Shown piece by piece: positions 25,655-37,113 of a stretch of DNA of 64,000 nt. Position numbers and translations under genes: made by a program. The stretch's first letter is position 1. Every line of letters begins with the position of its first letter. The stretch lies in assembly GCA_016806645.1 (NCBI GenBank), contig JACSYO010001810.1, forward strand, positions 6,182,001 to 6,246,000, given 5' to 3'. This DNA comes from Ophiodon elongatus (Eukaryota > Chordata > Actinopteri > Perciformes > Hexagrammidae). The notes under the pieces were generated by a model that was given only the letters and a program-made list of their open reading frames with translations, was not told where the DNA came from and made no database searches.

Positions 25655-27146
25655 TCTCATTTTGCTGATGCAGCCTTTATTGGGTCTGGTATGACCAGTA
25701 ACACATGGTAGCTAATGTTAACTATCCTAAGAAAGATATTGCTGTGTAACTGTCATTTCTGAATCAGTTCTCTGACTTTACAAAACTCCAGTACACTATA
25801 TTTTCGAATTTGCTAATACCCTGTATTTCCAACTTGTGCCCACTGTATTCTCTCTTTAATATCAAGGAGTATATTTTTTCTCCACTTGGCATGTTGTGTC
25901 TAGTAAACACAACGCCTTCCCTAAATGTGTAAATAGTGGATTGAATAGTCACTCAAGACTAAGGTTTTCATTTCTCACCATCTTTTAGATTATGACTTTA
26001 AATGAATTTTCATCACAACAAAAGTTGTCAGTGAATTGCTTTAGTGAGCTTGCTTTAGATTAACAGGACAACAGTTAACACATTGTGCAAAATGAAACTC
26101 GAAGACAGTTAAAAAATATTTTTTAAGCATGTGGGCCTTGCATCCACTAAATGCCCTAAAAATAAGCATTCAAGGTATCTCCATGCCCCTCTGTCTGACT
26201 CACACTGTCAGATCCAATGGGCACATGTGTTTGCATATAGCAGCACAGAGGTGGACGGGGCAAATACATACATCATTAATATCATTATTATATCTAATTG
26301 TAGTCATTGTATGTATAGTCAAATGCATATGGGAAAAGTAGTGCTTGTGGCAACTGCCGTCAACGACTGAAAAGACATAAAAGGACATTCAAAGGACAAT
26401 AAAAACAACAAACAGCAGAATAACAGAGTGATGTGTCAGATTGCACAACCACTGTTCATGATTCTGATTGCCTGAGGGCAAAACAGCTTTTAAGAGGTGT
26501 GTGTTTCAGTGCCATGGTTTTATTACTGCATTTATCATTTGTGGTGTTTTTGTTTATGAGCAGAATATTGAAGAGATGTGGGTATATTGAAGCTTGTATG
26601 AATTTCCAAATGCTTGGACCATAGTAATTGGTGATTTTGAATATTGTATGGCCTAATTGTGTAATCATTTTAATTTTGAATTTTTGAATTTATACTTTAT
26701 GTTAATTCATTCAAATGTCATCTTTGTTTTCAAAATAAAAAAATAACTTCAGCACACAACTCCCAAGCAGTTGAACACTCATTGAACACTATTGGTGGTT
26801 TGAGTTTTGTTTGAATAGCAAATTGGCACTGTCATTCCTCCGCTGTTGCATGTCCAAAGCCTTCAGTCTCACCCAACCACGTTAATTCAATGCTAACCCT
26901 AACTCGTTTTTTTTGATGCCGTAATTACATGTGAAGTGTCTCACATCCAATCCAACAAAACGTTTCCATCATCTTGAAGCCGTGCGATCACGGAGGCGTG
27001 TGCTGCCGAGCCGCCAGTGTTGGCTGACATGTTTGTCTTTGTTCATTCCTTCATCTGAAGGAAGCCTCGTCTGGCTTCCTTCCACCCTTTTAATTTGAAG
27101 GCGGCCTGACTGATACTCTTCATTTGCTGTTCAGATATGACAGTGC

Positions 27147-27148
<2 letters not shown>
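25655..27148. other. Non-coding sequence
   Basis: Unique AT-rich DNA with no supported gene. GC rises between about 26970 and 27110, immediately before the CA/GT arrays, without a consistent reading frame. Confidence 0.45.
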
Positions 27149-27190
<42 letters not shown>

Positions 27191-27195
27191 ACACA
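27149..27195. repeat. (CA)n microsatellite
   Basis: CA run with one GA interruption; left half of a convergent CA/GT pair. Confidence 0.97.
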
Positions 27196-27302
27196 AGAGA
27201 TGTGCCAGTAAATTGCAGACTTTTGTTTTGTGTGCATTGGTGTGAGCCAGTAGGCTTGCATTTTTTTATTGCATGTGTTTGCTTTGACAAAAAAACATTG
27301 GT

Positions 27303-27303
<1 letters not shown>

Positions 27304-27365
<62 letters not shown>
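27304..27365. repeat. (GT)n microsatellite
   Basis: About 31 GT units, in inverted orientation to the CA array 108 bp upstream. The threonine/histidine- and cysteine/valine-rich frames across both are translated repeats. Confidence 0.97.
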
Positions 27366-27366
<1 letters not shown>

Positions 27367-28618
27367 ATAAACTGATGTATAGTGCATGAGCACATGCATG
27401 TACAGTAGGGACTACATGTGTTAGTGTGTGCAAGGACGGCATGATTGATAGTGCGGAGTGCCGGGGGTGGTTAAGCGGCGGGTTTGAGTTGACATGAAAA
27501 GTCGCCTGCAGCCATCAAACATGATGCATGTTGGTGTGATCCGGAGGGGAGATAACCCCAGATATGGAGGTGGACAAGAGCGTTGACACTAATTTATCCA
27601 TTTGACTGACTTCCTGTGTTACAAAAGCTTGGGGGTGCGATGGTATTGTCTGCCACAAATTACCATACACTGCTTTTTCTGCAAGGGAATGAGTATGCAG
27701 AGAATGGTTTTAACTTTGATAAAAAGCTATATTATTAAAAAGATATAATATTGACAAAAAGCTGCATCAGAGAGGTAAACAACGTGCAACGTGTAACTGC
27801 AAAGGGCTGCTAAATGGATGTAAACCAGGTAGAGAATATTCCATTGAGAAAAAAATATTGTGTTTTCTGAGATAAAGAAAAAAGAAATCAAACAAGATAT
27901 ATATATATATTACAGGGAAGTGCTCCCAGATTTATTGTCTGGAAACTCTGGTGTTTTGTTGAGAAGATGAAGCTGCAGGTCCTGGGTTATTTCAGTAGCT
28001 AGAGACAGCTAAGTGCTGGAAGTGAGTTGCTTTTTGATGTGTGAGATTAAAGGGATTTAGCACTTGAATACCTTCTCGTCTGGACGCTCCTGAGGGTTGT
28101 CTGAAAGAGGGAAGCTAAAAGCTCCTCTCTTTCTCCTCTCTCTTCCTGTCATTCAGATGAACCCAGTGCCTCAATTAAAATAATTTCTTCCTTATTATCA
28201 TCCTTGAATTTAAATGTAGGTGGCTACTAATATCATTCAGTTTTGTTGCATGCACAGGCCTTCACGTGTGTTTGATGGAGAGATTATCACACCAGTATCT
28301 TTCCTTTTAATTATCAGAGCTTTAGGACTATACAGTATCCAAATTCAATTCTGCATTTTTACGATAGTTAACATATTTCAACTTGGGAGAGAAATTTGTG
28401 TGACGCTGTGTCGTGAAAGCCTATTAGCATTGAAATTATCCTCCTTTCGTCACTGTCATTCAGATGTTGTTGAAACACAAATGGAAGAAATAAATATTTC
28501 AGCCGTCTGTGGACACCTAGAGCTCTATGATACCTCATATTTGTTCAGAAACGACACACCATGTGTATAAATGTGTATAAACCACAGACTATACATGGTA
28601 TGGGGCAGCTTCATTAAG

Positions 28619-28666
28619 TCATTCGTTGCAAGTTCTGATCGATCGATCAGAACGCGCAACGAATGA
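28619..28666. repeat. 48-bp near-perfect palindrome
   Basis: The outer arms are tcattcgttgc (28619-28629) and gcaacgaatga (28656-28666). A 2-bp mismatch follows, then a fully self-complementary 22-bp core, gttctgatcgatcgatcagaac, written in two parts as gttctgatcga + tcgatcagaac (28632-28653). There is no loop at the centre. It could be an inverted-repeat relic of a mobile element, a dimeric factor site or a cruciform-prone site. Two overlapping minus-strand frames start beside it (28619-28887), but I recognise no family. Confidence 0.9.
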
Positions 28667-29970
28667 TTTTATGAACCCAGAGAGGACGGCGTTTGGTTTT
28701 TCTGACGTTTCTTGTACTTCCACAACACGTGCAAAGCAGCAATCGTGGTTGTATTTGGCTCTGGTTGATAAAACACTGTTGGTTTCCCTGAAGGTATGAC
28801 CCTCTTCCTCTTCAGCACGTCTAGTGCAAGTGGCACAAATAAACACTTTGTGATCCTGTGGTCAAACTTAACGTTTGGTGTGAACACAGCAAAAGAGTTC
28901 GAGCTGTGTCACAGCTGAAAAGGCGGTGACGATCCTTATATGCATCAGTGTGGCTGAAGGTTAAAAAACCACGGAAGGCCAGATCAACAGAAGGATTCCG
29001 TGCCTAATCTGTGAACAGAGGAATTAAGTTTAACACATTGGTATTCCAGCCAATAATCTCTCTGTCATCCTTATCTCTCTTCTGATCACAAAGAGCAAAC
29101 AAAGCTTAGCAAACTTCAGATCAATTCATAATTCATGGCCAAACCAGCTCTTCTCTTTCACTTCTTAACATGATGGTGTGCAGAATCATCACAAACCCAA
29201 CCGCAAAATCCAGTTTGCACACAGGTTTGTTGAATACGGCACTGAAGTTTCATCATTTAGGTAAAATGAGTGCTCTGAAGACGGCAGTATGTTGAAGATT
29301 TTACTTGAGGTAAAGGGATTGATTATGCCCTGTGTTCTGTGCCCTTCTTTTTCATCTTCGGATTGATTCATTACTGATTGATGAAAGCTCCCTCTTCACC
29401 TTCCTTATGAGGATGAATCATATTGAGCGGTACGGTCTGTTCTCATGGCCTATTTATGTACATATATATGAGTGAGGCACAAATGTATCTTTGAGTTTGT
29501 GAATGTATTTATGCATGCATGATGTGTGCCTGCTCAAGGGTTTGTGTGTGTATTCGTGTATGTGCATACATGCTTCGTTCCTTTGTTATATTTATTCACT
29601 GCACTTCAAGTGTGTGTTCATGTATTTCCCAGGCTACCGGGTGCAGGCAGTGGTTGAGGGATGAGCGATGCTCGGCTCAGGTCCAATTGAGATGGTGCCA
29701 GATGCTCTAATCTCTGCGTGTGAGAGACAGAGGAGAGAGAGAGTGTTTGTGTTTGCAATTACAAGGAGCTGCAGAGGCTCACTGTGTGCGTTCACATGTT
29801 CTTTTACTTCAATCTTTGTGAGAGCCAGTTTGAGTTTTAGACCTTGAGAGTAAGGATATTTTGGGAAAGTGAGAATATTTGGGACCAATACTCACTTCTT
29901 GAAACAACTCTGTAGGTGTTAGCTTTTGCTCAGAACTTGGTTTTAGGGTCTAGTTTTGAATTAAGCTTGT

Positions 29971-30005
29971 TTGTGTGTGTATGTGTGTGTGTGTGTGTGT
30001 GTGTG
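29971..30005. repeat. (GT)n microsatellite
   Basis: GT run with one AT interruption. Confidence 0.95.
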
Positions 30006-30113
30006 AAAGAGAGAAAAATTAGCTCCTTTCAAGAGACTCTGTGTAAAGTATTGTAACCTTCTAATGAGATGACCACATCCTGGTCTGTGACATTGTGACA
30101 TACAGTGCATAGC

Positions 30114-30165
<52 letters not shown>
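30114..30165. repeat. (GT)n microsatellite
   Basis: GT run with one TT interruption, ~110 bp after the previous GT array and in the same orientation. Confidence 0.95.
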
Positions 30166-31386
30166 ACGTGTACGTCACATTTCCACTTAGTCCAAAAAAT
30201 TCAGAGACAGACAGAGGCCACACACTAACTACATTCACATAATATTTTTTAAAATGTTTTTAAATTACCATTTACTCTCCAATGATATTTTTGATTTCAC
30301 TCGACTGTTGCCCTTGTAGTAACATCAATACTCTCTGGTTTGGTCTCTACACTCACCCTCATTCAGCTTGTTAACTGTGCTGGGCTTTTAATTCCTTTCC
30401 TTGCTGCCTGAAGACTTAGTCATTCACATGAATACATAATAATAAATCACTACGTATGTCAGAGAATGAAATGTTCGATTATAAAGTTAGTAAATAAAGG
30501 GTTGTGTCATTTACATTCTCGTCATGCAGAATAAATCAGTGGAATACCTCAGGGCACTCTGTTGGGATCTCTTATACTGTATGTTATTAGGTTACTGAGA
30601 CACTTGATGCGAAAGATGCATCAAAGGCCTTAATATACCATTTTGAAAGTTAATGGGGTTTAGTTTTGGAGTTTTTATGCTTTTACACAAATAAACAAGA
30701 AGGGTTAAGAGGAAGAATCAGGCTCAGATTATGAAAGGGAGATTGTATCTCCAAGACATGATATGAATCCACATTAAAAACAGTAGAAAACAAAAGAAAA
30801 TATTATCCCAAAAAAAACATTCTCGGGAGAAAACGCAACAAAACTGTTATGGTGAAAAATGAGTAAAAGTGAAATTGTTTAATGCAGATTTACATTATAA
30901 ATGTGAAGAGACTGTATACACCAACACTTTTTAAATACTGATTGTAAATATTGCAAGTCCAATCTTACGGATATGCAAACAATACAATGGAACAGAAACT
31001 TCAGTTTGAATAACTACATAATACTCGTCAATTTGTTAAACTCAAATTGTAATTGATGGTTACATCCAAAGTGTCAGTGGAAGTGCAGAAAAGTGTGGAG
31101 GACGAGCTACCTGCCTTTTCGTGTCTTGCTCTTTGACAAAAAGCAATCTCTGCAAAATATAATATCTGGTAAAAAAATACCAGAGCAAATACTGCTCGCC
31201 ACCAAAGATGGAGACAAAGAATGAAACCTTAATGAACACAAGACCCCACCAAGTTACTGATTAAATAGCACTTAATTCCTTTAATCTTAACTTGAACCTT
31301 CAACCTAAACTGAAAGTCTCTTAAGTAAAAAAACAACACATACCACATACCTCCTGTCTGCTCAGTAGGATGAGACCAGACAGTCC
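30166..31386. other. Non-coding AT-rich sequence
   Basis: No gene, repeat family or long frame seen. Confidence 0.5.
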
Positions 31387-31413
31387 ATGTGTGTGTGTGT
31401 GTGTGTATGTGTT
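31387..31413. repeat. (GT)n microsatellite
   Basis: Short GT run. Confidence 0.9.
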
Positions 31414-31540
31414 TGTACTGCCTTCCTGCTTAAGCTGTTTTTCTACTTCAGCAAGACCAGGCATGCACCTATCAAGGATCTGTGTGTCAACTGAGATTTT
31501 GTGGTTTAATGTAAACCGTTTTGCCCCAAGCTGACAGGGT

Positions 31541-31563
31541 TGTGTGTGTGTGTGCGCGTGTGT
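31541..31563. repeat. (GT)n with GCGC
   Basis: GT run ending in tgcgcgtgtg. Confidence 0.85.
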
Positions 31564-31585
31564 TACAAATTATACTCTTTTCTAA

Positions 31586-31911
31586 GGCCCTCTTGAACTA
31601 CAAGCTTATCTTGTCCTATCGGGGCTGTGTGTGTGTGTGTGTGTGTATGTGTCTTTGCATTCATGTGTGTGTGTTTTGAGTTAGGAAGTAAAATAAAACA
31701 CAAAAAAAAACAAAATGTGTGCTTGGTACAAACATACTCAATATTCAGTTTGACTGATTTACACAGTAAAATGTCCATATTTTTTAATATTGAGCAGACT
31801 GGTTAAAATTGATTTTCATCTGGAGTTCATGTTGTGCATCCAAATGTTTCATGTTTCCTGCTGCATGGGAACACTGGAATGCATTTTATAAACAATGTCG
31901 TCAACAAGGAC
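31586..31911 (+). repeat. Local duplication, copy A
   Basis: It shares with 33761-34157, in direct orientation, the sequence from 'ggccctctt' through an internal GT array to 'aacaaggac'. Long stretches match exactly, such as ggtacaaacatactcaatat and tgtgcatccaaatgtttcat. Overall similarity is about 85% by eye. The internal GT array (31625-31651) is short here and much longer in copy B. Non-coding. Confidence 0.85.
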
Positions 31912-33760
31912 ATCTCATAATATTCTTTCTATCAATATAAATTGGCATGGAGCATCATTAGCAGTTATTTAGATGTTATATAGACAAAGGTGTGTCTTGT
32001 AAAGCTTTTACTTGACTTCAATGTAAGTATCAAAGAACATTTGCACGTCTAAAGATTATGAATATAGCCCTTCCCTCTAATCGCTGACCTATAGTGGAGG
32101 CTTTGACATCTGAAGGATAATTTAACTATATGCATTCTTAGAGGAAAGAGGGAGGCTGCAAACGACGCATCAAAATGGAAAGACTTTGATGAACTTCCCC
32201 CAATAACTTTTTCTATAGGCCTATGTAATATATGTATACAAACATTTATTGTAATCTACTGATTTGCCTCAGAAATACTTTCTATTTACGTAGATAAGAG
32301 TGATGCAAATTAGTTTTGACCTCTAAAAATGTTTTACATCATATTTTCTCAAGTGTCTGATTATTTGTGCACCTGCAGCAAATAAGAAGGACAGAATACA
32401 CTTTCCTCCACAGTTTAAAACCATATATTTCAGCCGGAGGTAAAACAGTATGAGTAAAGCCCTTCTGTGCTGAACAAGCTCAGGACTAGTTCACCGAAAG
32501 CGTGTCATAAAGATCAATAAATCACGATGTCCGTTGATTTCTCTGAAAGAGGTTATTTCAATGTTAGTAGCCCCAAATAGCTGAACAAGGTAATGGATCA
32601 ACTAGTGACACTTCAAGTAATATAATGTGATGTCAGCCCACACACTGCATGGGCCTCAGGTGGGGGTGGCATAGTTGAAAAGGTTCAGCTGTCATCGGTG
32701 ACGTCAAATCTCTCTCCCTGATTCTCAGTTGTGCTTGAACTTTTCATTTGTTTCTTGCTGTATATCTTGCTGTGGCCCAACAATAACATAGTTAGGGGAT
32801 ATACCTTTGCTTCATTATTTATTCTTGCAAGTTTAAATATTACAACTTTCCATTATGCAGCTATTATATTCTTCCAAGTGGAGATTAGATTATATTTTTC
32901 ATTATACAGGAAGGACAAACTTTGGAGTACAGCCTATAATTATATCCAACGTGCTTTGATATTTAAGTCAACTTTGAATAAAAAAAAAAAAGTCAAACAT
33001 ATTGATAGTGTCTACCTTCTAAAATTGAATATGCAAAAATCTACAATATTTTTGAATATTTCAAATCAGCGTTCATTCAGAGTAGAATGATATTAATTTG
33101 CAGTGTATGGCACCTATTCACTGCTCTCCATACCAAACAGTACCTGGGTAGCAGGGATGGGGGAAGTGTGTGTTTGGAGTTTTGTCTGTGCAGAGCACAT
33201 AAATAGTGTTGGCAAGCCAATTAATTTGTTTATGAGTGTGCTCGGCAGGCTATGTGACCTCAGTGCCAGAGAGAGTTAGAGTGCATTTAGCAAGCTGATG
33301 GCCTCCAAATTAGAACTGGTTTGCATCTATAAAAAAGAGAGACAGGGAGGGGGGGAGTGGAGTAGTTAGATTTTTACATGTAGTTCCTTGCAAGCCTTAC
33401 TTTTGGTAACAGTGGCCCCTACAGAGTCAACTTACCAGTGCACCAGCTAACTTATGCTCATCGATATTCTTATTGCCAATGGATCAAATGATGTGTATTG
33501 TGAAAGGGGCTGTCCGTAGTGATTATCTTGTATTATCATGCCTATTGTGTTTGTGCAGTTGTCTCTTCAGCGCTGTTTCAAGCAAGTGGGGGCTTTTTTT
33601 AGGGAAAATGCTCTGATACTTACTGTAAGCTACTCTCCCAGCATCAAACTACTAACAGACAAAGATAGCCAAAAAGCTATTGACAAATTGGAGCATTATA
33701 GCAGCTAATAGGACAGTTATTCCTGTGAATACTAGACTGATATTCATGAGTCTTTTTTAT
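31912..33760. other. Non-coding spacer between duplicated copies
   Basis: Unique AT-rich DNA. The 32731-33090 plus frame (119 codons) is rich in F, I, Y, K and N as expected of AT-rich chance translation and has no motif. Confidence 0.45.
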
Positions 33761-33816
33761 GGCCCTCTTTCTACTACATTCTTAAACTACAAGTTTATTA
33801 TTTCCTATTAGGCCTA

Positions 33817-33879
<63 letters not shown>

Positions 33880-34157
33880 ATGGTGTGTGTGTGTCGGTCT
33901 TTGCATTCGTGTATGTGTGTTTGAGTTAGGAAGTAACAAAACTGAAAAAAAAGAAAACAAAATGTATGCCTGGTACAAACATACTCAATATTCAGTTTGA
34001 CTGATTTACAAGGTAAAATATCCATATTTTTTATACGGAGCAGATTGGTTTCATCTGATTTTCATGTGGAGTTTATGTTGTGCATCCAAATGTTTCATGT
34101 TTCCTGCTGCAAGGGAACACTGGACTGCAATTTCTTAACAAGGTCGTCTACAAGGAC
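33761..34157 (+). repeat. Local duplication, copy B
   Basis: Direct-orientation partner of 31586-31911, about 2.2 kb downstream. The embedded GT array spans 33820-33894, roughly three times the length in copy A. Homology ends near 'tctacaaggac', after which the two flanks diverge. This is either a tandem-type segmental duplication or two members of an unrecognised repeat family. Confidence 0.85.
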
Positions 34158-34589
34158 CTTGAGTACAAGGACAAGGAGTTGGCCAGAAACACGAGTGCAA
34201 GTGAATGTTGCTGTGTGTCTGCTGGATGCGTAAATGGGGAACTGTTCACTTCCATGTTTGTTCGCTACAAGCCACTTCATACAATGATAAACGTAATCTA
34301 ACTAACACTCGTGTGAGATGCATTAGTGAAAAGATGAACTCATTTAAACAGGTCAATGGTTGATCTGCCCTGTTTTTTTGAGTATTGAGGTAATTTCATA
34401 TAATTTTGTTTTACTACACTGCCCCGTCCTGGTTGTTTTGCAGCGGTTGTATTCAAGTGTTAGTATGGTAAGAAACTGCTTCGCCCCACAGTAATTCACC
34501 ACACTGTCTTCGACACTGTCTGTTTGCCAGTAAGTATTTTGTTTTGTCAAATGACAGATGCCTTTTGCAAAAAAAAGTAGACTGTATTT

Positions 34590-34920
34590 TGATTTAGTTG
34601 ACTCTGGTTTGTTAGCTAGCAGAGCTATACGGTTAGAGCTTTAGTTAGCATTGCTAGCATGTGACTCAACATTTTTGGTCCCTCGAAGTTTTGACTATTC
34701 TTACTTACTTACTGTTAGCTAATGTTAACTGTTTAGCTTTGAGAAGGTGAACTTACTGCGAGGACAGTGCGATATATGTTACAGCACTGAGAGACGGAAA
34801 GAACCAACACTTGGTATTAGGTAAGACGCCGCACTCTGTTAGCCCATGTTAATGTTAATTGCTGACTTAATGAGCGGTACAACAGTTTGCCGGTTCTTTG
34901 ATCAGTGCTCCGCTAATTGG
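34590..34920 (+). promoter_or_regulatory. GTTAGC-rich, CpG-enriched stretch with a donor-like site
   Basis: Several gttagc/gctagc motifs (about 34611-34730) precede a local CpG cluster and an attag|gtaaga donor-like junction at 34820/34821. This could be an untranslated first exon with its promoter, or part of a fish repeat, since gttagc-type motifs are common in fish repeats. No coding frame supports it. Confidence 0.15.
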
Positions 34921-36982
34921 TAAATGATTGAGGGCCGTCTGCACACACTACACAGTGTGTGACTTGCAGGTGCCAGTTAATGTAATTCAGGTTTGATAGA
35001 GGAGGTGGACTGATGGGTATGCTTGAAAATACAGCTTTTAGTCATGACATATAGAAAAAGCCACAGATATATGATGAATAACTGGTGTCTGTAGACCAAG
35101 TTATTGTGTCTCCTTTGTTATTTCTCTGCAGCTGATTTGAATTTCCCCAATTAAATATTTCATAGATGCATCAGGTGGCACATGACTGAAACTTTGCCCA
35201 AAACCTTTTTTTCTTTTTTTTATTGGCAAACAGCATTCATTTCATAAAAGCTACATGTATGGAGGGTGAAGAAGGGTTTTATTTTGTGTGCCTTTTAACT
35301 TTTAATCTGTGGTTAATGGCAGTATTATCTTACATCTAATATACTGTATTATTATATATATATATATATATTAATATTAGACCGATAATACTATTCGTCA
35401 TTTGTCTCATCTCCTTATACTTAATGCTTCTTTAATGCAATATTCAGCAAATTCTCTGGAAAAGAATGAGAAACAGAAATCCCAATACGCCCCATATAAG
35501 CAATTATTTTAGAAGGACAATTTCAGGCAGTTTATTCAAGGTGTGAATTGATTTCCGCTTTTGTCTTACTTTGTACAAACGGTGGTGAGAATAAAACCCC
35601 TTGTCTCAGGCCCCAGGATGACCTAATGTTTGCTGCTAATCTTGTGGATGATGTAAGCTTGAGAGTTTGTTTGGACAATAACAGCATCTAGACTGAACAA
35701 GGGCAAAAGGATAATAACAAACATAGAAAATGGAGTCTGGTCAGTTATTTATGTCCACAAGTGTCTGAGTGCATCATTGACTGCACGTGGTGGATGCATG
35801 GCTGTCTGAGCATGAACTTTGGGTCAAGGAAAACCTTGAAAAAAATTGTTATGAGCTTTTTTGAAATATGCTAGTGTTGTTCTGGTAGTGTTCGCCATGC
35901 TAGTGAACCAGGAAAATTTCTACGGGATGATTTTGAAAGAGAGTGACTCCTTAATAATTAAGTTAATTATGAAGCTGTTAGTCCCAGTTGTAACTGGCTG
36001 AGTAGAAGTGGAACCCATAAAATGTTGATACACTCATGCACATGTAATAGCAGTTAATGTAAATATTAATATTAATGCTCTGCTCATAACGTTACGTGTC
36101 GCAGCACCAGGAGCTGTGTTAACAACAGTTGTTAAAAATGTAACTGGACAAGTAAAAGCAGCGAGGAACTGCTAGCCGTAACCAAAGTGACTGAATCTGC
36201 TACAGAAGAATATCAAAAACCTAAACACTACACAGTGACGCATGAGAAGACTGCAACTTTTTTGAATGGCATGAGGGCCACTGTCAGCCTTGGGACAGCG
36301 TATAATTGACAGAGTTTCTATGGGGGTGTGATGGATTGCCTGATTAGGGACCCTGGCAGTGGTACACCTCACAGATGGCAAATTGAACAGTAGACAGATG
36401 CCCTCGGCCTCCTCCCACCCTCTTACTCGCTGCACAAGCTCAATACAACCCCCCCGCCCCCGCCCCTAACCTCTCTGCGTCCTGGGTTGTGTTGCCCGCT
36501 TCCCTGCTTTCTCTGTACCCTTTCTGTCCTGTCTCTCTTCTAGTCAGCATGCATTTTAGTTGAGTTGGGTTGTCTCAAGGTTTGACCGCCTTTGTTTTTT
36601 TAATAAGGCCACTCAGTACATTCAGATACATTAATACAATCTTGAAAGTTAATCGATTTTGCACGAAAAAACAAAATCAAAAGCAGTTAATTTTGGGAGA
36701 GAAAAGGTTACATTTCAGCTCACAGTCAAAGTCTGGGTTTGTTTTTCAGCCCAAATTTTTAGAATGAAATAGTAATGTTGCCAAAAATTGTCACCACCGA
36801 GCCATTGTTTAACCACTATTTGTAGGCTAAAAGGGCTGTAGCTTTAGATCCTCATTATCGATTAATCTATTGATTGTGTTATCCGTTAGTCCTCATTTGT
36901 AGTGTTAAACAGTTTAATTTGTCTGTTTGTATTCTTTGTGTATATTGATGTAACAATGTGTATGACTTAGATTAGATTAATT
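34921..36982. other. Non-coding sequence
   Basis: No supported gene. It contains an (AT)n run at 35350-35372 and a C-rich stretch at 36449-36471 that could form a G-quadruplex on the minus strand. Confidence 0.5.
35350..35372. repeat. (TA)n microsatellite
   Basis: Uninterrupted TA run. Confidence 0.9.
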
Positions 36983-37036
36983 AGACAAACCCTAGTTAAA
37001 TACTATATATATATATATAGTATTTAACTAGGGTTC

Positions 37037-37040
<4 letters not shown>
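36983..37040. repeat. 58-bp AT-rich palindrome (cruciform-prone)
   Basis: Position 36983 pairs with 37040 and the pairing continues to the centre with one mismatch (36987/37036). The outer arm reads agacaaaccctagttaaata and the centre is a TA run. A third partial arm, agacaaaccctatatata, follows at 37057-37074 after another TA array, so the same sequence appears in +, -, + order. Confidence 0.92.
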
Positions 37041-37071
<31 letters not shown>

Positions 37072-37113
37072 AACCCTATATATATACTGTATATACACAC
37101 ACACACACACACA
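37041..37113. repeat. (AT)n and (CA)n compound microsatellite
   Basis: A TA array (37041-37056), a truncated third copy of the palindrome arm, then TA and a CA run ending near 37113. Confidence 0.9.

Noticed and set aside
27043..27399. Thr/His- and Cys/Val-repeat proteins over microsatellites (also at 22827, 44514, 63177, 63358)
   Set aside because: They are translations of CA/GT arrays with no coding evidence.
28669..28887. Transposase fragment beside the 28.6-kb palindrome
   Set aside because: The minus-strand frames have no catalytic motif I can identify.
34080..34301. 73-codon frame next to duplication copy B
   Set aside because: It begins inside the duplicated non-coding repeat and is disrupted in copy A; the Lys/Asp pattern comes from a short tacaaggac repetition.
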